This document shows, piece after piece, positions 36,289 through 45,323 of a DNA stretch of 64,000 nucleotides. The notes beneath the pieces are model-generated. The model had not been told where the DNA came from and ran no database searches. It worked only from the letters and a program-made list of their open reading frames with translations. Position numbers and translations under genes: made by a program. Where the stretch lies: the NCBI GenBank assembly GCA_001770935.1, contig MESI01000009.1, positions 47,413 to 111,412 of the forward strand, written 5' to 3'. The DNA comes from Burkholderiales bacterium RIFCSPLOWO2_12_FULL_61_40 (lineage in GTDB: Bacteria > Pseudomonadota > Gammaproteobacteria > Burkholderiales > Burkholderiaceae_C). Within the stretch, counting starts at the first letter, position 1; every line of letters begins with the position of its first letter.

Positions 36289-37032
36289 CTAGACGCCTTT
36301 CCGGGGCGGCTGACTTAGGGATGCCGCCTGTTTTTCCAGCACCAGGCACAGCGCCACGGCCGACGCAATGGCCAGCAAAATGTTGAGTTTCAAGGGCAAG
36401 GCGAAAGCCGCCACCCCCACGACCGCAGCCACCGCCGCCGAAATCCAGCGCAGACGGCTGCTGGCCAGCGAGCACAACATGCCCACCAGTGCGAGGATGC
36501 CGGCAAAACCCAGCCCCCAGGCGGTGGGAATCACGTTGGCCAGCACCACCCCCAACACACTGCAAAAGGTCCAACTGAACCAGTTGATGCTGCCATTGCC
36601 CGCCAGGTAGGCCATTTGCGCCAGACGACCCGCAGCGTCTTGCGCGGGCACGCTGAAACGCTTCACAAACAGCACATAGGTAAGGTCGGCGGTCAGATAA
36701 CCCGTCACCATGCGCTGCCAACGGGGCAGGTGCATCACATAGGGGCGCAGGTGGGCGCTGAACACCACAAAGCGCAGATTGACGCAAAACGCGGTCGCCA
36801 AAATCACCCACATGGGCGCCCCCGCCAGCAGCAAGGGTATGGCGGCCAACTGGGAACTGCCGGCAAACACGATCAGCCCCATGAGCAAGGCCTCCACCGT
36901 GCTCATGCCCGACTTGACCATGGCCACGCCGGTCATCAGGCCCCAGGCTGCAATGCCCGGAGCGACGCCCAGCATGTCGCCAAATCCCCGGCGGAACTCG
37001 GGATGGCGGTAGTGGGCCGGGAGGAAAAACAT
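36289..37032 (-). CDS. azlC: AzlC family branched-chain amino acid exporter
   Basis: Large subunit of the AzlCD exporter, 247 residues from the ATG at 37032 with about eight transmembrane helices. The family signature region MGLIVFAGSSQLAAIPLL, followed by FCVNLRFVVFSAHL, is clear. Its ATG shares one base with the fmt stop (TGATG), indicating coupling in a def-fmt-azlC-azlD operon, an unusual pairing of formyl-methionine metabolism with amino acid export. Confidence 0.92.
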   Translation of the reverse strand: MFFLPAHYRHPEFRRGFGDMLGVAPGIAAWGLMTGVAMVKSGMSTVEALLMGLIVFAGSSQLAAIPLLLAGAPMWVILATAFCVNLRFVVFSAHLRPYVMHLPRWQRMVTGYLTADLTYVLFVKRFSVPAQDAAGRLAQMAYLAGNGSINWFSWTFCSVLGVVLANVIPTAWGLGFAGILALVGMLCSLASSRLRWISAAVAAVVGVAAFALPLKLNILLAIASAVALCLVLEKQAASLSQPPRKGV

Positions 37033-38123
37033 CAAACCGAGGGAGTCGGCAGGTCGAAACGCATGCCCACCTGCACCGCAAAGCCGCGCAGGAAGTCGGC
37101 CACCGGCAGCCGCTTGCCGCCCGGGCGCTGCAATTCGGTCAGAATCACTATCGAATTCATAGCTGCTACCGCAATACCGGCGGGGGCTACAGCCACAATT
37201 GATCCAAATTCAGGAGACAGGAGGGACGCTGGAGCCTCGGCGGCATGGGCGCCCCAGACCTTGATGGTTTCGCCCGACAAGGTGGCATGGGCCACGGGAA
37301 AGGGGTTGAACGCCCGCACGCGCCGCACAATCGCCTGCGCGGGCAGACGCCAGTCAATGGCTGCCTCGTGTTTTTCGATCTTGTGGGCGTAGGTCACGCC
37401 CTCGGAAGGCTGCTTTTCAGGCTGGAGCTGGCCCGTAGACGCCAGTTCCAGCGCCTGCACCACCATCTCAGCCCCCAACGCGGCCACACGGTCGTGCAGC
37501 ACCGCGGTGGTGTCTTTCTCCCCAATCGGCAGGCTGCGCACCAGCAGCATGTCGCCAGTGTCCAGTCCCGCGTCCATCTGCATGATGGTGACGCCGGTAT
37601 GGGTGTCACCGGCCTCAATGGCGCGGTGGATCGGCGCCGCCCCGCGCCAGCGCGGCAACAGGGATCCGTGGATATTGAGGCACCCGAGCTTGCGTGGCGT
37701 GAGCGCCGACGGGCCGCCCCTAGGCGCGAGGGCCCCCTCGGGGGGCAGCGAACCACGCGTAGCGGGGAGCGTGGGGGCCATATCATCCAAAACCCATTGC
37801 GGCAGGATCAGGCCGTAGGCGGCCACCACCATCACATCGGCATCGGCTTCTGCGATGGCTTGGCGCGCTGCAGCGGCATCGGCCGGGTATTTGCCATCCA
37901 GGCGCAGGCTGCGCGGCTGGGCCACGGGGATGCCATGCTCCAGTGCAAACTGCTTAACCGCCGAGGCCTGCAGTTTCATGCCGCGTCCGGCCGGGCGGTC
38001 GGGCTGGGTCAGCACCAGGGCGATGGTGTGGCCCGCGGCGTGCAGACGCTCCAGCGCCATGCGGGCAAATTCAGGGGTGCCCGCAAAAATGACCCGCAGC
38101 GGCCGCGCCTGCGCGCCGGTCAA
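37032..38123 (-). CDS. fmt: Methionyl-tRNA formyltransferase with a repeat-derived insertion
   Basis: Formylates initiator Met-tRNA. 363 residues against a usual 310-330. N-terminal formyltransferase fold ([14 protein letters not shown], then [16 protein letters not shown] with the catalytic Asn and His) and an OB-like C-terminal domain ([11 protein letters not shown]). Between ILPQWVLDD and LGCLNIHGS, where relatives have three or four residues, lies an extra Pro/Gly/Arg-rich stretch of about 31 residues (starts [16 protein letters not shown]) encoded by a palindromic repeat. The start is a TTG whose last two bases fall in the def stop (TTGA); no ATG or GTG is available before the conserved core. 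A second repeat family lies at 37147-37194. Confidence 0.93.
   Translation of the reverse strand: MTGAQARPLRVIFAGTPEFARMALERLHAAGHTIALVLTQPDRPAGRGMKLQASAVKQFALEHGIPVAQPRSLRLDGKYPADAAAARQAIAEADADVMVVAAYGLILPQWVLDDMAPTLPATRGSLPPEGALAPRGGPSALTPRKLGCLNIHGSLLPRWRGAAPIHRAIEAGDTHTGVTIMQMDAGLDTGDMLLVRSLPIGEKDTTAVLHDRVAALGAEMVVQALELASTGQLQPEKQPSEGVTYAHKIEKHEAAIDWRLPAQAIVRRVRAFNPFPVAHATLSGETIKVWGAHAAEAPASLLSPEFGSIVAVAPAGIAVAAMNSIVILTELQRPGGKRLPVADFLRGFAVQVGMRFDLPTPSV
37147..37194 (-). repeat. Short repeat, copy 6 (in frame inside fmt, inverted)
   Basis: On the minus strand it reads GGCTGTAGCCCCCGCC, then TATTGCGGTAGCAGCTATG, then TTCGATAGTG. It encodes [14 protein letters not shown] in the C-terminal domain of Fmt without changing the expected alignment length. 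Confidence 0.6.
37692..37786 (-). repeat. GC-rich palindromic repeat inserted in fmt
   Basis: Contains the palindrome CCCCCTCGGGGGG (37733-37746 region) flanked by GGGCCGCCCCTAGGCGCG and ACCACGCGTAGCGGGGAGCG. I recognise this composition from a repeat common in Comamonadaceae intergenic regions. Its length is a multiple of three in effect, keeping fmt open and adding about 31 residues next to the active-site loop. Exact ends are estimated from the protein alignment I know from memory. Confidence 0.7.
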
Positions 38124-38629
38124 CGCGCGTCCTCGCGCTGGGCTTTCAGCATCTTGGTCTTGATGCGGTTACGTTTGAGGGGTGACAGGTATTCAACAAA
38201 CACCTTGCCCATCAGGTGGTCCATCTCGTGCTGAATGCACACCGCCAACAGGCCCTCGGCCTCAATCGTGCGTGACTGCCCCGTTGCATCCCAGGCTTCA
38301 ATCCGCACCGCGTCAAAACGCTCCACGCCGTCGTAGATGCCGGGCACCGACAGGCAACCTTCTTCATTCAAGTGGGTAGTGGGGCTGGTCCAGACCAGTT
38401 CGGGGTTGATCAGCACCAGCGGCTGGTCACGCTCTTCAGACACATCGATGACGATCAGGCGCTCGTGCACATCGATCTGGGTAGAGGCCAGGCCAATGCC
38501 CTTGGCGTCGTACATGGTCTCCAACATGTCGTCCGCCAACGTCCGAATGCGCGCATCCACCACCGCCACACGTTTGGCCACCTGGTGGAGCTTGGGGTTG
38601 GGGTAACAAAGAATCGGAAGTAAAGCCAT
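38120..38629 (-). CDS. def: Peptide deformylase
   Basis: Removes the formyl group from nascent proteins. 169 residues from the ATG at 38629 ([16 protein letters not shown]). The three metal-site motifs are [13 protein letters not shown] and QHEMDH. The usual first motif is GxGLAAxQ, with Ala where this has Ser. Its TGA stop overlaps the TTG start of fmt, so the two are translated together. It diverges from the LysM gene; 200 bases lie between them. Confidence 0.96.
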   Translation of the reverse strand: MALLPILCYPNPKLHQVAKRVAVVDARIRTLADDMLETMYDAKGIGLASTQIDVHERLIVIDVSEERDQPLVLINPELVWTSPTTHLNEEGCLSVPGIYDGVERFDAVRIEAWDATGQSRTIEAEGLLAVCIQHEMDHLMGKVFVEYLSPLKRNRIKTKMLKAQREDAR

Positions 38630-38787
38630 AACGTAAGCAGTAAAGAGCAGAGCGAGCACAGACCGCACTGCGGCGCGCGCGCCCACAAGGTTTCGGGATG
38701 TGGCTATTTTCGCCACTTTTGGGGGATCTCGCAGCACTTCCCCGTCAAAAACGTTGCCGAATCAAGGGCTTGAGCGCAAAATCGCGC

Positions 38788-38804
38788 GTAACTTATCAAG
38801 TTAC
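38788..38804. promoter_or_regulatory. Perfect palindrome in the def/LysM divergent region
   Basis: GTAACTT-ATC-AAGTTAC, seven-base arms around a three-base centre, 26 bases before the LysM gene ATG and 160 bases before def. TTGAGC at 38770-38775 could be a -35 box with TTATCA at 38793 as -10, which would put the palindrome over the promoter. It could be an operator; no regulator is implied by the neighbours. Confidence 0.4.
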
Positions 38805-38829
38805 TCCTTCGGATTGAAGCACGATACCT

Positions 38830-40050
38830 ATGACGATACACCTGATGGCGAAATCCAAAATTGCATTTGCCGCGTTGACCGTGGTGGCCGGGGTTTTGGC
38901 ACACGCACCCGCCGGGGCGCAAAACTTCCCTGTCACCGCAGCGCAAAAACAAACCGCCAGCCAGGTGGCCCAAAAAGGCGTTCCCCTCAGTGAGCTGAGC
39001 CCCAACGCCCCGGATCGCTACACCGTCAAAAGCGGCGATACCTTGTGGGCCATCTCGGCCCTGTTCCTCAAAAGCCCCTGGCGTTGGCCGGAATTGTGGG
39101 GCATGAACCTGAACGACATCAAAAACCCGCACCTGATTTACCCCGGACAAGGCTTGTTGCTGGAGCGTAAAAATGGCATGGCCACTTTGCGAATCAAAGG
39201 CGCCGAGTCATCGCCTGACGGAACCCCCATCGGCACCGTCCATGTGTCGCCCCGCACGCGTTATGAAACTCTGGCTGACGCGGCCCTGCCTACACTCCAA
39301 TCCAGCGTGGTCGAGGCCTTTCTGGTCGAACCCATGGTCATGGATGAGCAGGGCCTGAAATCCGCACCCCGCATTGTGGCCAACCAGGAGAACCGCGTGC
39401 TGCTGACCCGCGGCGACCGCGCCTATGCCCGCGGCCCCCATGGATCGCCTTTGCTGGACGACCAGGCGCAATTGCAGCTATTCCGGATATTCCGCAACGC
39501 CACGCCGCTTAAAGATCCGGGCACGGGTGAAATTCTGGGTTATGAGGCGCAGTACGTGGGCAAGGCCACCTTGGTCGCCAGTGAATCCAGCAGCGAAGTA
39601 GCAGAGAAAGACGGCACCGTCAGCACCGCCATCGTGCCAGCCAGCATTGACATCATGGCGGCCAAGGAAGAAATGCGTGTCGGCGACCGCATGTTTCCTG
39701 AACCGCCACGCCAACTGCGCTCCTACACCCCCCATGTCCCCGACAGCAAGGTAGATGGGCGCATCGTGTCGGTGTACGGCAGTGCCGTGGCCAATGCGGC
39801 ACAAAACCAGGTGGTCACCATCAACCGTGGAACCCGCGACGGCATGGAGCCCGGCCATGTGTTGGCCATCCTGAAGGACGGCGCGCGGGTCGTCGACAAG
39901 TCCGACGATGCGCGGCCCCTGATGAAACTGCCCAATGAACGCAATGGACTGCTCATGGTGTTTCGCACCTTCGAGCGGGTTTCGTATGCGCTCATTTTGG
40001 ACATCACCGACGGTGTTCGCGTGGGTGACCGCCTGGTCAGCCCACGCTGA
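38830..40050 (+). CDS. Secreted LysM-domain protein
   Basis: 406 residues with a signal peptide (IAFAALTVVAGVLAHAPAGA after MTIHLMAKSK; the second ATG at 38845 may be the true start). One LysM domain at about 60-110 (YTVKSGDTLWAISALFLKS, then NPHLIYPGQGL) predicts binding to peptidoglycan. The remaining 290 residues have no recognised catalytic domain. This protein is a constant neighbour of dprA in betaproteobacteria. It ends just before, or slightly overlaps, the dprA start. Confidence 0.88.
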   Translation: MTIHLMAKSKIAFAALTVVAGVLAHAPAGAQNFPVTAAQKQTASQVAQKGVPLSELSPNAPDRYTVKSGDTLWAISALFLKSPWRWPELWGMNLNDIKNPHLIYPGQGLLLERKNGMATLRIKGAESSPDGTPIGTVHVSPRTRYETLADAALPTLQSSVVEAFLVEPMVMDEQGLKSAPRIVANQENRVLLTRGDRAYARGPHGSPLLDDQAQLQLFRIFRNATPLKDPGTGEILGYEAQYVGKATLVASESSSEVAEKDGTVSTAIVPASIDIMAAKEEMRVGDRMFPEPPRQLRSYTPHVPDSKVDGRIVSVYGSAVANAAQNQVVTINRGTRDGMEPGHVLAILKDGARVVDKSDDARPLMKLPNERNGLLMVFRTFERVSYALILDITDGVRVGDRLVSPR

Positions 40051-40057
40051 CCCCTTC

Positions 40058-41221
40058 GTGCAACGCGAGGAACTTGCCGACTGGCTGCGCTTGACCCTGA
40101 CACCCGGGGTAGGCAACACCACGGCACGCCAGTTGCTGGCCGCTTTTGGCCTGCCGGACCAGGTATTTGCACAACCAGTCACGGCCTTGGGCGAGGTCTG
40201 CAGTGCGCGGCAGGCCGCCGCACTGCAACGCGAGCCCGCAGAACTGCAAGCCCAGCTTGAAGTTACCTGGGACTGGCTGCAGCAGGACCCGGACCGGCGC
40301 CGTATCCTGACCCTGGGCGACTCCGCCTACCCCCCGTCCTTGCTGAACATGGAAGATCCGCCCACCCTGCTGTACGGCATGGGTTCGCCGCACGCCTGGC
40401 TGCAGGGTGGATTGGCCGCCGGTAGTGCACGCAGCGTAGCGGTGGTAGGTAGCCGCAACCCCACCCCACAGGGCGCCGCCAATGCGCGGCAATTTGCACA
40501 GAGCCTGGCACAGGCCGGACTGACGGTGGTGTCCGGCCTTGCCTTGGGTGTAGATGGCGCCGCACATGAAGGTGCGTTAGAGGGCGCAGCTGTGGACCAA
40601 CTGGCCACCGTGGCGGTGGTAGGCACTGGCCTGGACCGCGTGTACCCCAAACAGCACCTGAACCTGGCCCACCGCATTGCACAGCGTGGCGTGCTGCTCA
40701 GCGAATATCCACTGGGCACGCCACCGCTGGCTGCCAATTTCCCCAAACGCAACCGCATCATCTCCGGGCTGGCCTGTGGCACGCTGGTGGTCGAGGCGGC
40801 ACTGCAGTCTGGATCGCTCATTACCGCACGGCTGGCGGTTGAACAAGGCAAGGACGTGTTCGCCATTCCAGGCTCCATCCATTCCACCCAGGCGCGCGGT
40901 TGCCATGCCCTGATCAAGCAAGGCGCCAAGCTGGTGGAGTGTGCCCAAGACATACTGGAGGAGCTGCATCTGGCACCCACAGCCATTTCCGCTCTGGATT
41001 CCGTAGCTTGCGACGCAGCATCTACGGGCGCTGAAGACGGTTTGGATGCAGATAGCAGCCTGCTTTCCGCACTGGGCTTTGATCCCGTCAGTCTGGACGC
41101 CCTGCAGGCCCGCACCGGCCTGGACACCGCCAGCCTGCAAGCCCACCTGATGACGCTGGAACTGCAACAGCGCGTCGCTCGCCTGCCCGGCGGTCTGTTT
41201 CAACGTATGGCCCAAGCCTGA
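40058..41221 (+). CDS. dprA: DNA-processing protein DprA
   Basis: Loads RecA on incoming single-stranded DNA during natural transformation. 387 residues if begun at the GTG at 40058 (QREELADWLRLTLTPGVGN); a GTG at 40025, overlapping the LysM gene, is an alternative and no ATG fits. Rossmann-like core with AVVGSRNPTPQG, VSGLALGVDGAAHEGAL, FPKRNRIISGLA and GSLITARLAVEQGKDVFAIPG is intact. After a linker that contains a repeat-derived stretch (ALDSVACDAASTGAED) comes the winged-helix C-terminal domain. smg follows after 98 bases. Confidence 0.92.
   Translation: MQREELADWLRLTLTPGVGNTTARQLLAAFGLPDQVFAQPVTALGEVCSARQAAALQREPAELQAQLEVTWDWLQQDPDRRRILTLGDSAYPPSLLNMEDPPTLLYGMGSPHAWLQGGLAAGSARSVAVVGSRNPTPQGAANARQFAQSLAQAGLTVVSGLALGVDGAAHEGALEGAAVDQLATVAVVGTGLDRVYPKQHLNLAHRIAQRGVLLSEYPLGTPPLAANFPKRNRIISGLACGTLVVEAALQSGSLITARLAVEQGKDVFAIPGSIHSTQARGCHALIKQGAKLVECAQDILEELHLAPTAISALDSVACDAASTGAEDGLDADSSLLSALGFDPVSLDALQARTGLDTASLQAHLMTLELQQRVARLPGGLFQRMAQA
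40991..41034 (-). repeat. Short repeat, copy 7 (in frame inside dprA)
   Basis: On the minus strand it reads AGCGCCCGTAGATGCTGCGTCGC, then AAGCTACGGAATCC, a shortened match to the repeat outline. It is read as dprA codons in the same frame as sua5 reads its copy (SVACDAAST versus SIAACADTI) and falls in the interdomain linker. Confidence 0.55.
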
Positions 41222-41319
41222 ACGCGCCAAACGAATGCCGCAGAACACGCTAAACCCGAATAAAGAGGGCAAGTCCGGCGGACAGGGCAAAGCGGGACTT
41301 TCAGCGCTATAGTGGCGCC

Positions 41320-41787
41320 ATGTTTGAAGTACTTGTATTCGTTTACGAAAACTATTTCACCGGTGAGGCCTGTCCCGAGCCTGCGCATCTGGAACGCAAA
41401 CTGAGCGCCGTCGGATTTGAGTCCGACGAAATCGAGGATGCCATGACCTGGCTCAAAGGTCTGGATACTGCCGCCCACCCCAAGCCGCCGGAGCCCTGGC
41501 TGGTGCAGCCCAGTTCCCTCAGCGTGCGGATTTACACCGCAAGAGAGCAAAACCAGTTGGGTCCGCAGTGCCTGGGGTTCATCAGTTTTCTGGAATCCGC
41601 CCGGGTGTTGTCGGCCCACATGCGCGAGGTAGTCATGGACCGTGCCATGGCCACACCGGGAGCGCCTGTGTCCTTGGCAGATCTGAAAATCATTATCCTG
41701 ATGGTCTTCTGGCGTTTCGGTCAGGAACCCGATGCCCTGGTGCTGGACGAACTCTGCGAAGACGCCACCGAACGTGTAGCGCACTAG
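41320..41787 (+). CDS. smg: Smg family protein (DUF494)
   Basis: 155 residues, full-length match to the Smg family (MFEVLVFVYENYF at the start, DLKIIILMVFWRFGQEPD near the end). Function is not established; the gene is nearly always next to dprA in proteobacteria. Here it is followed not by topA but by the convergent DUF1631 gene, with 22 bases between the stops. Confidence 0.92.
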   Translation: MFEVLVFVYENYFTGEACPEPAHLERKLSAVGFESDEIEDAMTWLKGLDTAAHPKPPEPWLVQPSSLSVRIYTAREQNQLGPQCLGFISFLESARVLSAHMREVVMDRAMATPGAPVSLADLKIIILMVFWRFGQEPDALVLDELCEDATERVAH

Positions 41788-41809
41788 GCGGCCAACCTGC
41801 CGCCAGCAT

Positions 41810-44344
41810 TCAAGCCAGCAAGCGTTCGGGATTCGCCTCTAGTTTGGTCAGGGCATCACGTGTGGCGCGCACCGTGAGCGACTCTTCTTCCTGTGGCAGC
41901 AACAGACCCGCCTGCAAATAGGCCGCCAGTCGGCCTGCCTGGATCAGGAAACTCTTGCCCGAGGTGGACGCAAACAGGTTCAGGTGTTTTCGTTCGCTGC
42001 ACCAGGCCAACTGGACTTGGGTGATTTGCCTGTTGTGGTCCAGGGTGTACCAGCTGCCCAACTGCAACTCCTGCGCCCACGCCAGCATGGCGGCCGTGGG
42101 CTTGGAGCCCCCATTGGCCACGACCTCGATGGCCGAGGCGTCGATCCCCAGCATCATCTCAATGCTTTCCGCATCTAGCGGCAAGTCCCCCACGCCATCT
42201 TCACTGACAAAGTCTTCCAGATTGCCCAGGCGCTGGGCCATGGCATCTATCTGGGCCTGTGGAATCGCCTGTGTTTTGGACAAGAAGGCATCGGCCAGGG
42301 TGTCACTCACCGTTTTGATGTGCGCTTCCTGCTCACTGGGCGGCATGGCCAGCAGGGTCATGCCGGAGCGCAAACGCAACAACAAGTTGGGCAGCTCCTG
42401 GATGACCCGCGCACGGTCACTCCGATTGGGCTTGGCACTGGCCGCCCATACGAGGTCCGTCGCGGTCTTCTTGAGGGTCAACGTATCGGCATGCTGCGGC
42501 CCCCTGCGCACGGCCGCCACGGCAAGCACCTCGGCCCACACCTTGAACAGGAAGTTCCGGATTTCGTCGCGTACCGGCATCTCCTTGAGCGTGTTGCGCA
42601 TCTCGATCGTGTACTGAATCACCAGTGTTTCTTTTTGCTCGACCTGTTGCGCCACACTGACCACCTGTTTGGCGGGGCCTTTCTCCGTGAGGAACTTGGC
42701 CAGAAACTTCTGGAATTCGTCAAACACCACCTGATAGACCTTTTTACCGGTCTCGGGGTATTGCTCAATCACCTGCACAATCCGCTTGATCTCAAGCTCC
42801 ATGGCATTGCCCTGCACACCCTCGGCATCAAAACCCATGACGCAGGATCCCATGCGGTCGATCAGCAGACGGGCGGGATGGGTGGTGGTGCCAAAAAAGT
42901 CAGGGTCTTCCAATGCCACACGCAACACCGGCATTTGCAAACGCGCAAACCAGACCCGTATACCCGGAGGTATGCGTTCCTCGGCCAAAATAGCCTGGAA
43001 CATCAGCGCCACGATTTCAATGGTGGCCTTTTCGCCTTTGGTTTCGGCCTTTTTCTTCAGTTCATCCGATTTTTCGCGCAGTTCACCTGCCACACGCATG
43101 ATTCCGGCGGGACTGTAGTCCTCGTACATCGTACCGCCGACCGCGTAGCTCCCTGGGGCACCAGACGCCGGAGGTGCCAACGCCGCAGCCAGTGCGGGCG
43201 AGGGCACATGGTGTGCAGTCCCCATAAAGTCGCCGCCACCATGGCTGACAAACATGCGGCGGATTTGGCCAATCACCCCCTGGGCCCGGCTGCGCGCACG
43301 CGCCAAAGGTGTGGTTGCCGTCATCATGCGGGTTTCGTCCGCGGCACCATAACCTGCACCGGACCCACTGTGTGTACCCGACGACTGCTTCCAAAACGGC
43401 GTGGCGGCCGACGATGCCGAGGCCGGAGCACCCGTTCCCACAGCGCCCGACGAAGCCGGTCCCGATTGTCCCCACCCCAGGCGTCCCCCAAAAAAACCAC
43501 CCCCGGAACGCGGTCCCGAAGCAGACCCACCATGAGTAGCCCCCTCGCCCTGCGGATAACCTTGTGGCTGGGCACCCATACCGCCGCCGCCCGGACCCAT
43601 GTCGCCATAGGCGCTTGTCTGCGGTGTTTCGGTCGGCTGAGAGGCTGCGGCAGGCGACTGAGCGACCGGTGCCCGGCGGTCCCCACCGGTGCGGACCGGC
43701 GCCTTGACGCGGTCCTTGAGTTCAATGGTCGGCAACACCCCCTGCTTGACCAGCAGGTCGTTGGCATTCTTGTACGCAACGACCAGTCGCTCAATCAGCT
43801 GACGCTGCACAACCGCGGTGACCATCGGCCAAGATTCACCGGGCATACCAGAAGCAGCCCACTGCTCCACCATCATCAGGACCAAGACGTCAGGGCGCAA
43901 CAAATCCATGGTGGGAAGGTCTTCAGTACCCTCCAAAAGCCGCATGCGGACCCGCAGATCGTCGAACGGGCCGCTGACCTTCTCCATCACGGCCATCACC
44001 ATGCGCGAGGCCAAAATTTTGTTTTCAACGACCTCGGCCCCCACCAACTCCAGGCCGCCGACATTCGGATCGGGCAGCTTTTTCTCCGCCGCAGGCGCCA
44101 AACACGCACGCCACACCTTCATGGTGCCTTCCAGCCACAGGGGACGGCATGACTTATAGGCCATCCAGATATCCCGGCGGATCTGGTTTTCCCGGGCACT
44201 GGCGGGCTCATCCATCAGCGCGGTAAGGCATTCCTGGACCGTCCCGCCGATGTCGGCCATCGCCTTGCCACATTCTGCCAAAAACCGCTCACGCACCGCA
44301 CCTGCAAGGCGCAATCGGGGCGAAAGACTGGGTGGTGTGGCCAT
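41810..44344 (-). CDS. DUF1631 family protein
   Basis: 844 residues. Recognised as DUF1631 by its N-terminal helical start (LRLAGAVRERFLAECGKAM), the segment VWFARLQMPVLRVALEDPDFF in the middle and the C-terminal ELQLGSWYTLDHNRQITQ. The latter resembles the PilZ-like or regulator tail of these proteins. A Gly/Ser/Ala-rich disordered stretch lies at about 225-330. No transmembrane helix. Biochemical function unknown. It lies 14 bases after secF on the same strand, so it may be co-transcribed with the Sec genes. Confidence 0.8.
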   Translation of the reverse strand: MATPPSLSPRLRLAGAVRERFLAECGKAMADIGGTVQECLTALMDEPASARENQIRRDIWMAYKSCRPLWLEGTMKVWRACLAPAAEKKLPDPNVGGLELVGAEVVENKILASRMVMAVMEKVSGPFDDLRVRMRLLEGTEDLPTMDLLRPDVLVLMMVEQWAASGMPGESWPMVTAVVQRQLIERLVVAYKNANDLLVKQGVLPTIELKDRVKAPVRTGGDRRAPVAQSPAAASQPTETPQTSAYGDMGPGGGGMGAQPQGYPQGEGATHGGSASGPRSGGGFFGGRLGWGQSGPASSGAVGTGAPASASSAATPFWKQSSGTHSGSGAGYGAADETRMMTATTPLARARSRAQGVIGQIRRMFVSHGGGDFMGTAHHVPSPALAAALAPPASGAPGSYAVGGTMYEDYSPAGIMRVAGELREKSDELKKKAETKGEKATIEIVALMFQAILAEERIPPGIRVWFARLQMPVLRVALEDPDFFGTTTHPARLLIDRMGSCVMGFDAEGVQGNAMELEIKRIVQVIEQYPETGKKVYQVVFDEFQKFLAKFLTEKGPAKQVVSVAQQVEQKETLVIQYTIEMRNTLKEMPVRDEIRNFLFKVWAEVLAVAAVRRGPQHADTLTLKKTATDLVWAASAKPNRSDRARVIQELPNLLLRLRSGMTLLAMPPSEQEAHIKTVSDTLADAFLSKTQAIPQAQIDAMAQRLGNLEDFVSEDGVGDLPLDAESIEMMLGIDASAIEVVANGGSKPTAAMLAWAQELQLGSWYTLDHNRQITQVQLAWCSERKHLNLFASTSGKSFLIQAGRLAAYLQAGLLLPQEEESLTVRATRDALTKLEANPERLLA

Positions 44345-44358
44345 AAATCAGGAAACAA

Positions 44359-45312
44359 TCAAACCATCGCACCCGCGTTGGGGTCGTTCGGGTCCTCGTC
44401 CTTCTTCATACCGCCTTTGACCAGGTCTTCGCGCTGTATACCCAACCACATGGCGATAGCGGCGGCCACAAATACGGAGGAGTAAATACCGAACAAAATA
44501 CCGATGGTCAGGGCCAGTGCAAAGTAATGCAGGGTGGCACCGCCAAACAGCAACATGGACAAGACCATGAGTTGCGTGGAGCCGTGGGTAATGATGGTGC
44601 GGCTGATGGTGGATGTGATGGCGTTGTCGATGATCTCGGTGGTGTTCATCTTGCGGTAGCGGCGGAAATTCTCGCGGATCCGGTCAAAAATAACCACCGA
44701 CTCATTCACCGAATAACCCAGCACCGCCAGCACCGCTGCCAGCACGGGCAAGGAAAACTCCCATTGGAAGAAGGCAAAAAACCCCAGGATGATGACCACG
44801 TCATGCATATTGGCGATGATGGCCGCCACGGCAAACTTCCACTCGAACCGGATGGCCAGATACAGCATGATGCCGATCACCACAAAGGCCAGCGCCTTGA
44901 GTCCATCCGCCGCCAATTCATCGCCCACCTGGGGCCCGACAAACTCGGTGCGCCGCAAGGTGGCCGATGCGTCTGCCGCCTTGAGTGTGGACAAAACACG
45001 CTCGCTTTGCTGGCTGGAATTGCTGCCTTTTTGCACCGGCATGCGGATGAGCACCTCTTGGGCCGTGCCAAAGTTTTGCACTTGCACATCATTGATACCC
45101 AAAGCCGCCACCGCGCCCCGGATGGCATTGAGGTCGGCGGGCTGCGAATAGCTCACCTCCATCAGGGTGCCGCCGGTGAACTCGACCGACAGATGCAGAC
45201 CGCGGGAGAACAGAAAGAACACCGCAGCCAGGAAGGTGACCAGAGAGACCAGGTTGAACACCAGGGCATGCCGCATGAACGGGATGTCGCGGCGGATTTT
45301 GAAAAATTCCAT
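44359..45312 (-). CDS. secF: Protein translocase subunit SecF
   Basis: Inner-membrane partner of SecD that uses proton motive force to help protein export. 317 residues, six transmembrane helices, with the periplasmic first domain (LSVEFTGGTLMEVSY) and the conserved SVNESVVIFDRIREN in the fourth-fifth helix region. It starts 11 bases after the secD stop. Confidence 0.97.
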   Translation of the reverse strand: MEFFKIRRDIPFMRHALVFNLVSLVTFLAAVFFLFSRGLHLSVEFTGGTLMEVSYSQPADLNAIRGAVAALGINDVQVQNFGTAQEVLIRMPVQKGSNSSQQSERVLSTLKAADASATLRRTEFVGPQVGDELAADGLKALAFVVIGIMLYLAIRFEWKFAVAAIIANMHDVVIILGFFAFFQWEFSLPVLAAVLAVLGYSVNESVVIFDRIRENFRRYRKMNTTEIIDNAITSTISRTIITHGSTQLMVLSMLLFGGATLHYFALALTIGILFGIYSSVFVAAAIAMWLGIQREDLVKGGMKKDEDPNDPNAGAMV

Positions 45313-45323
45313 GTCTATTCCCT

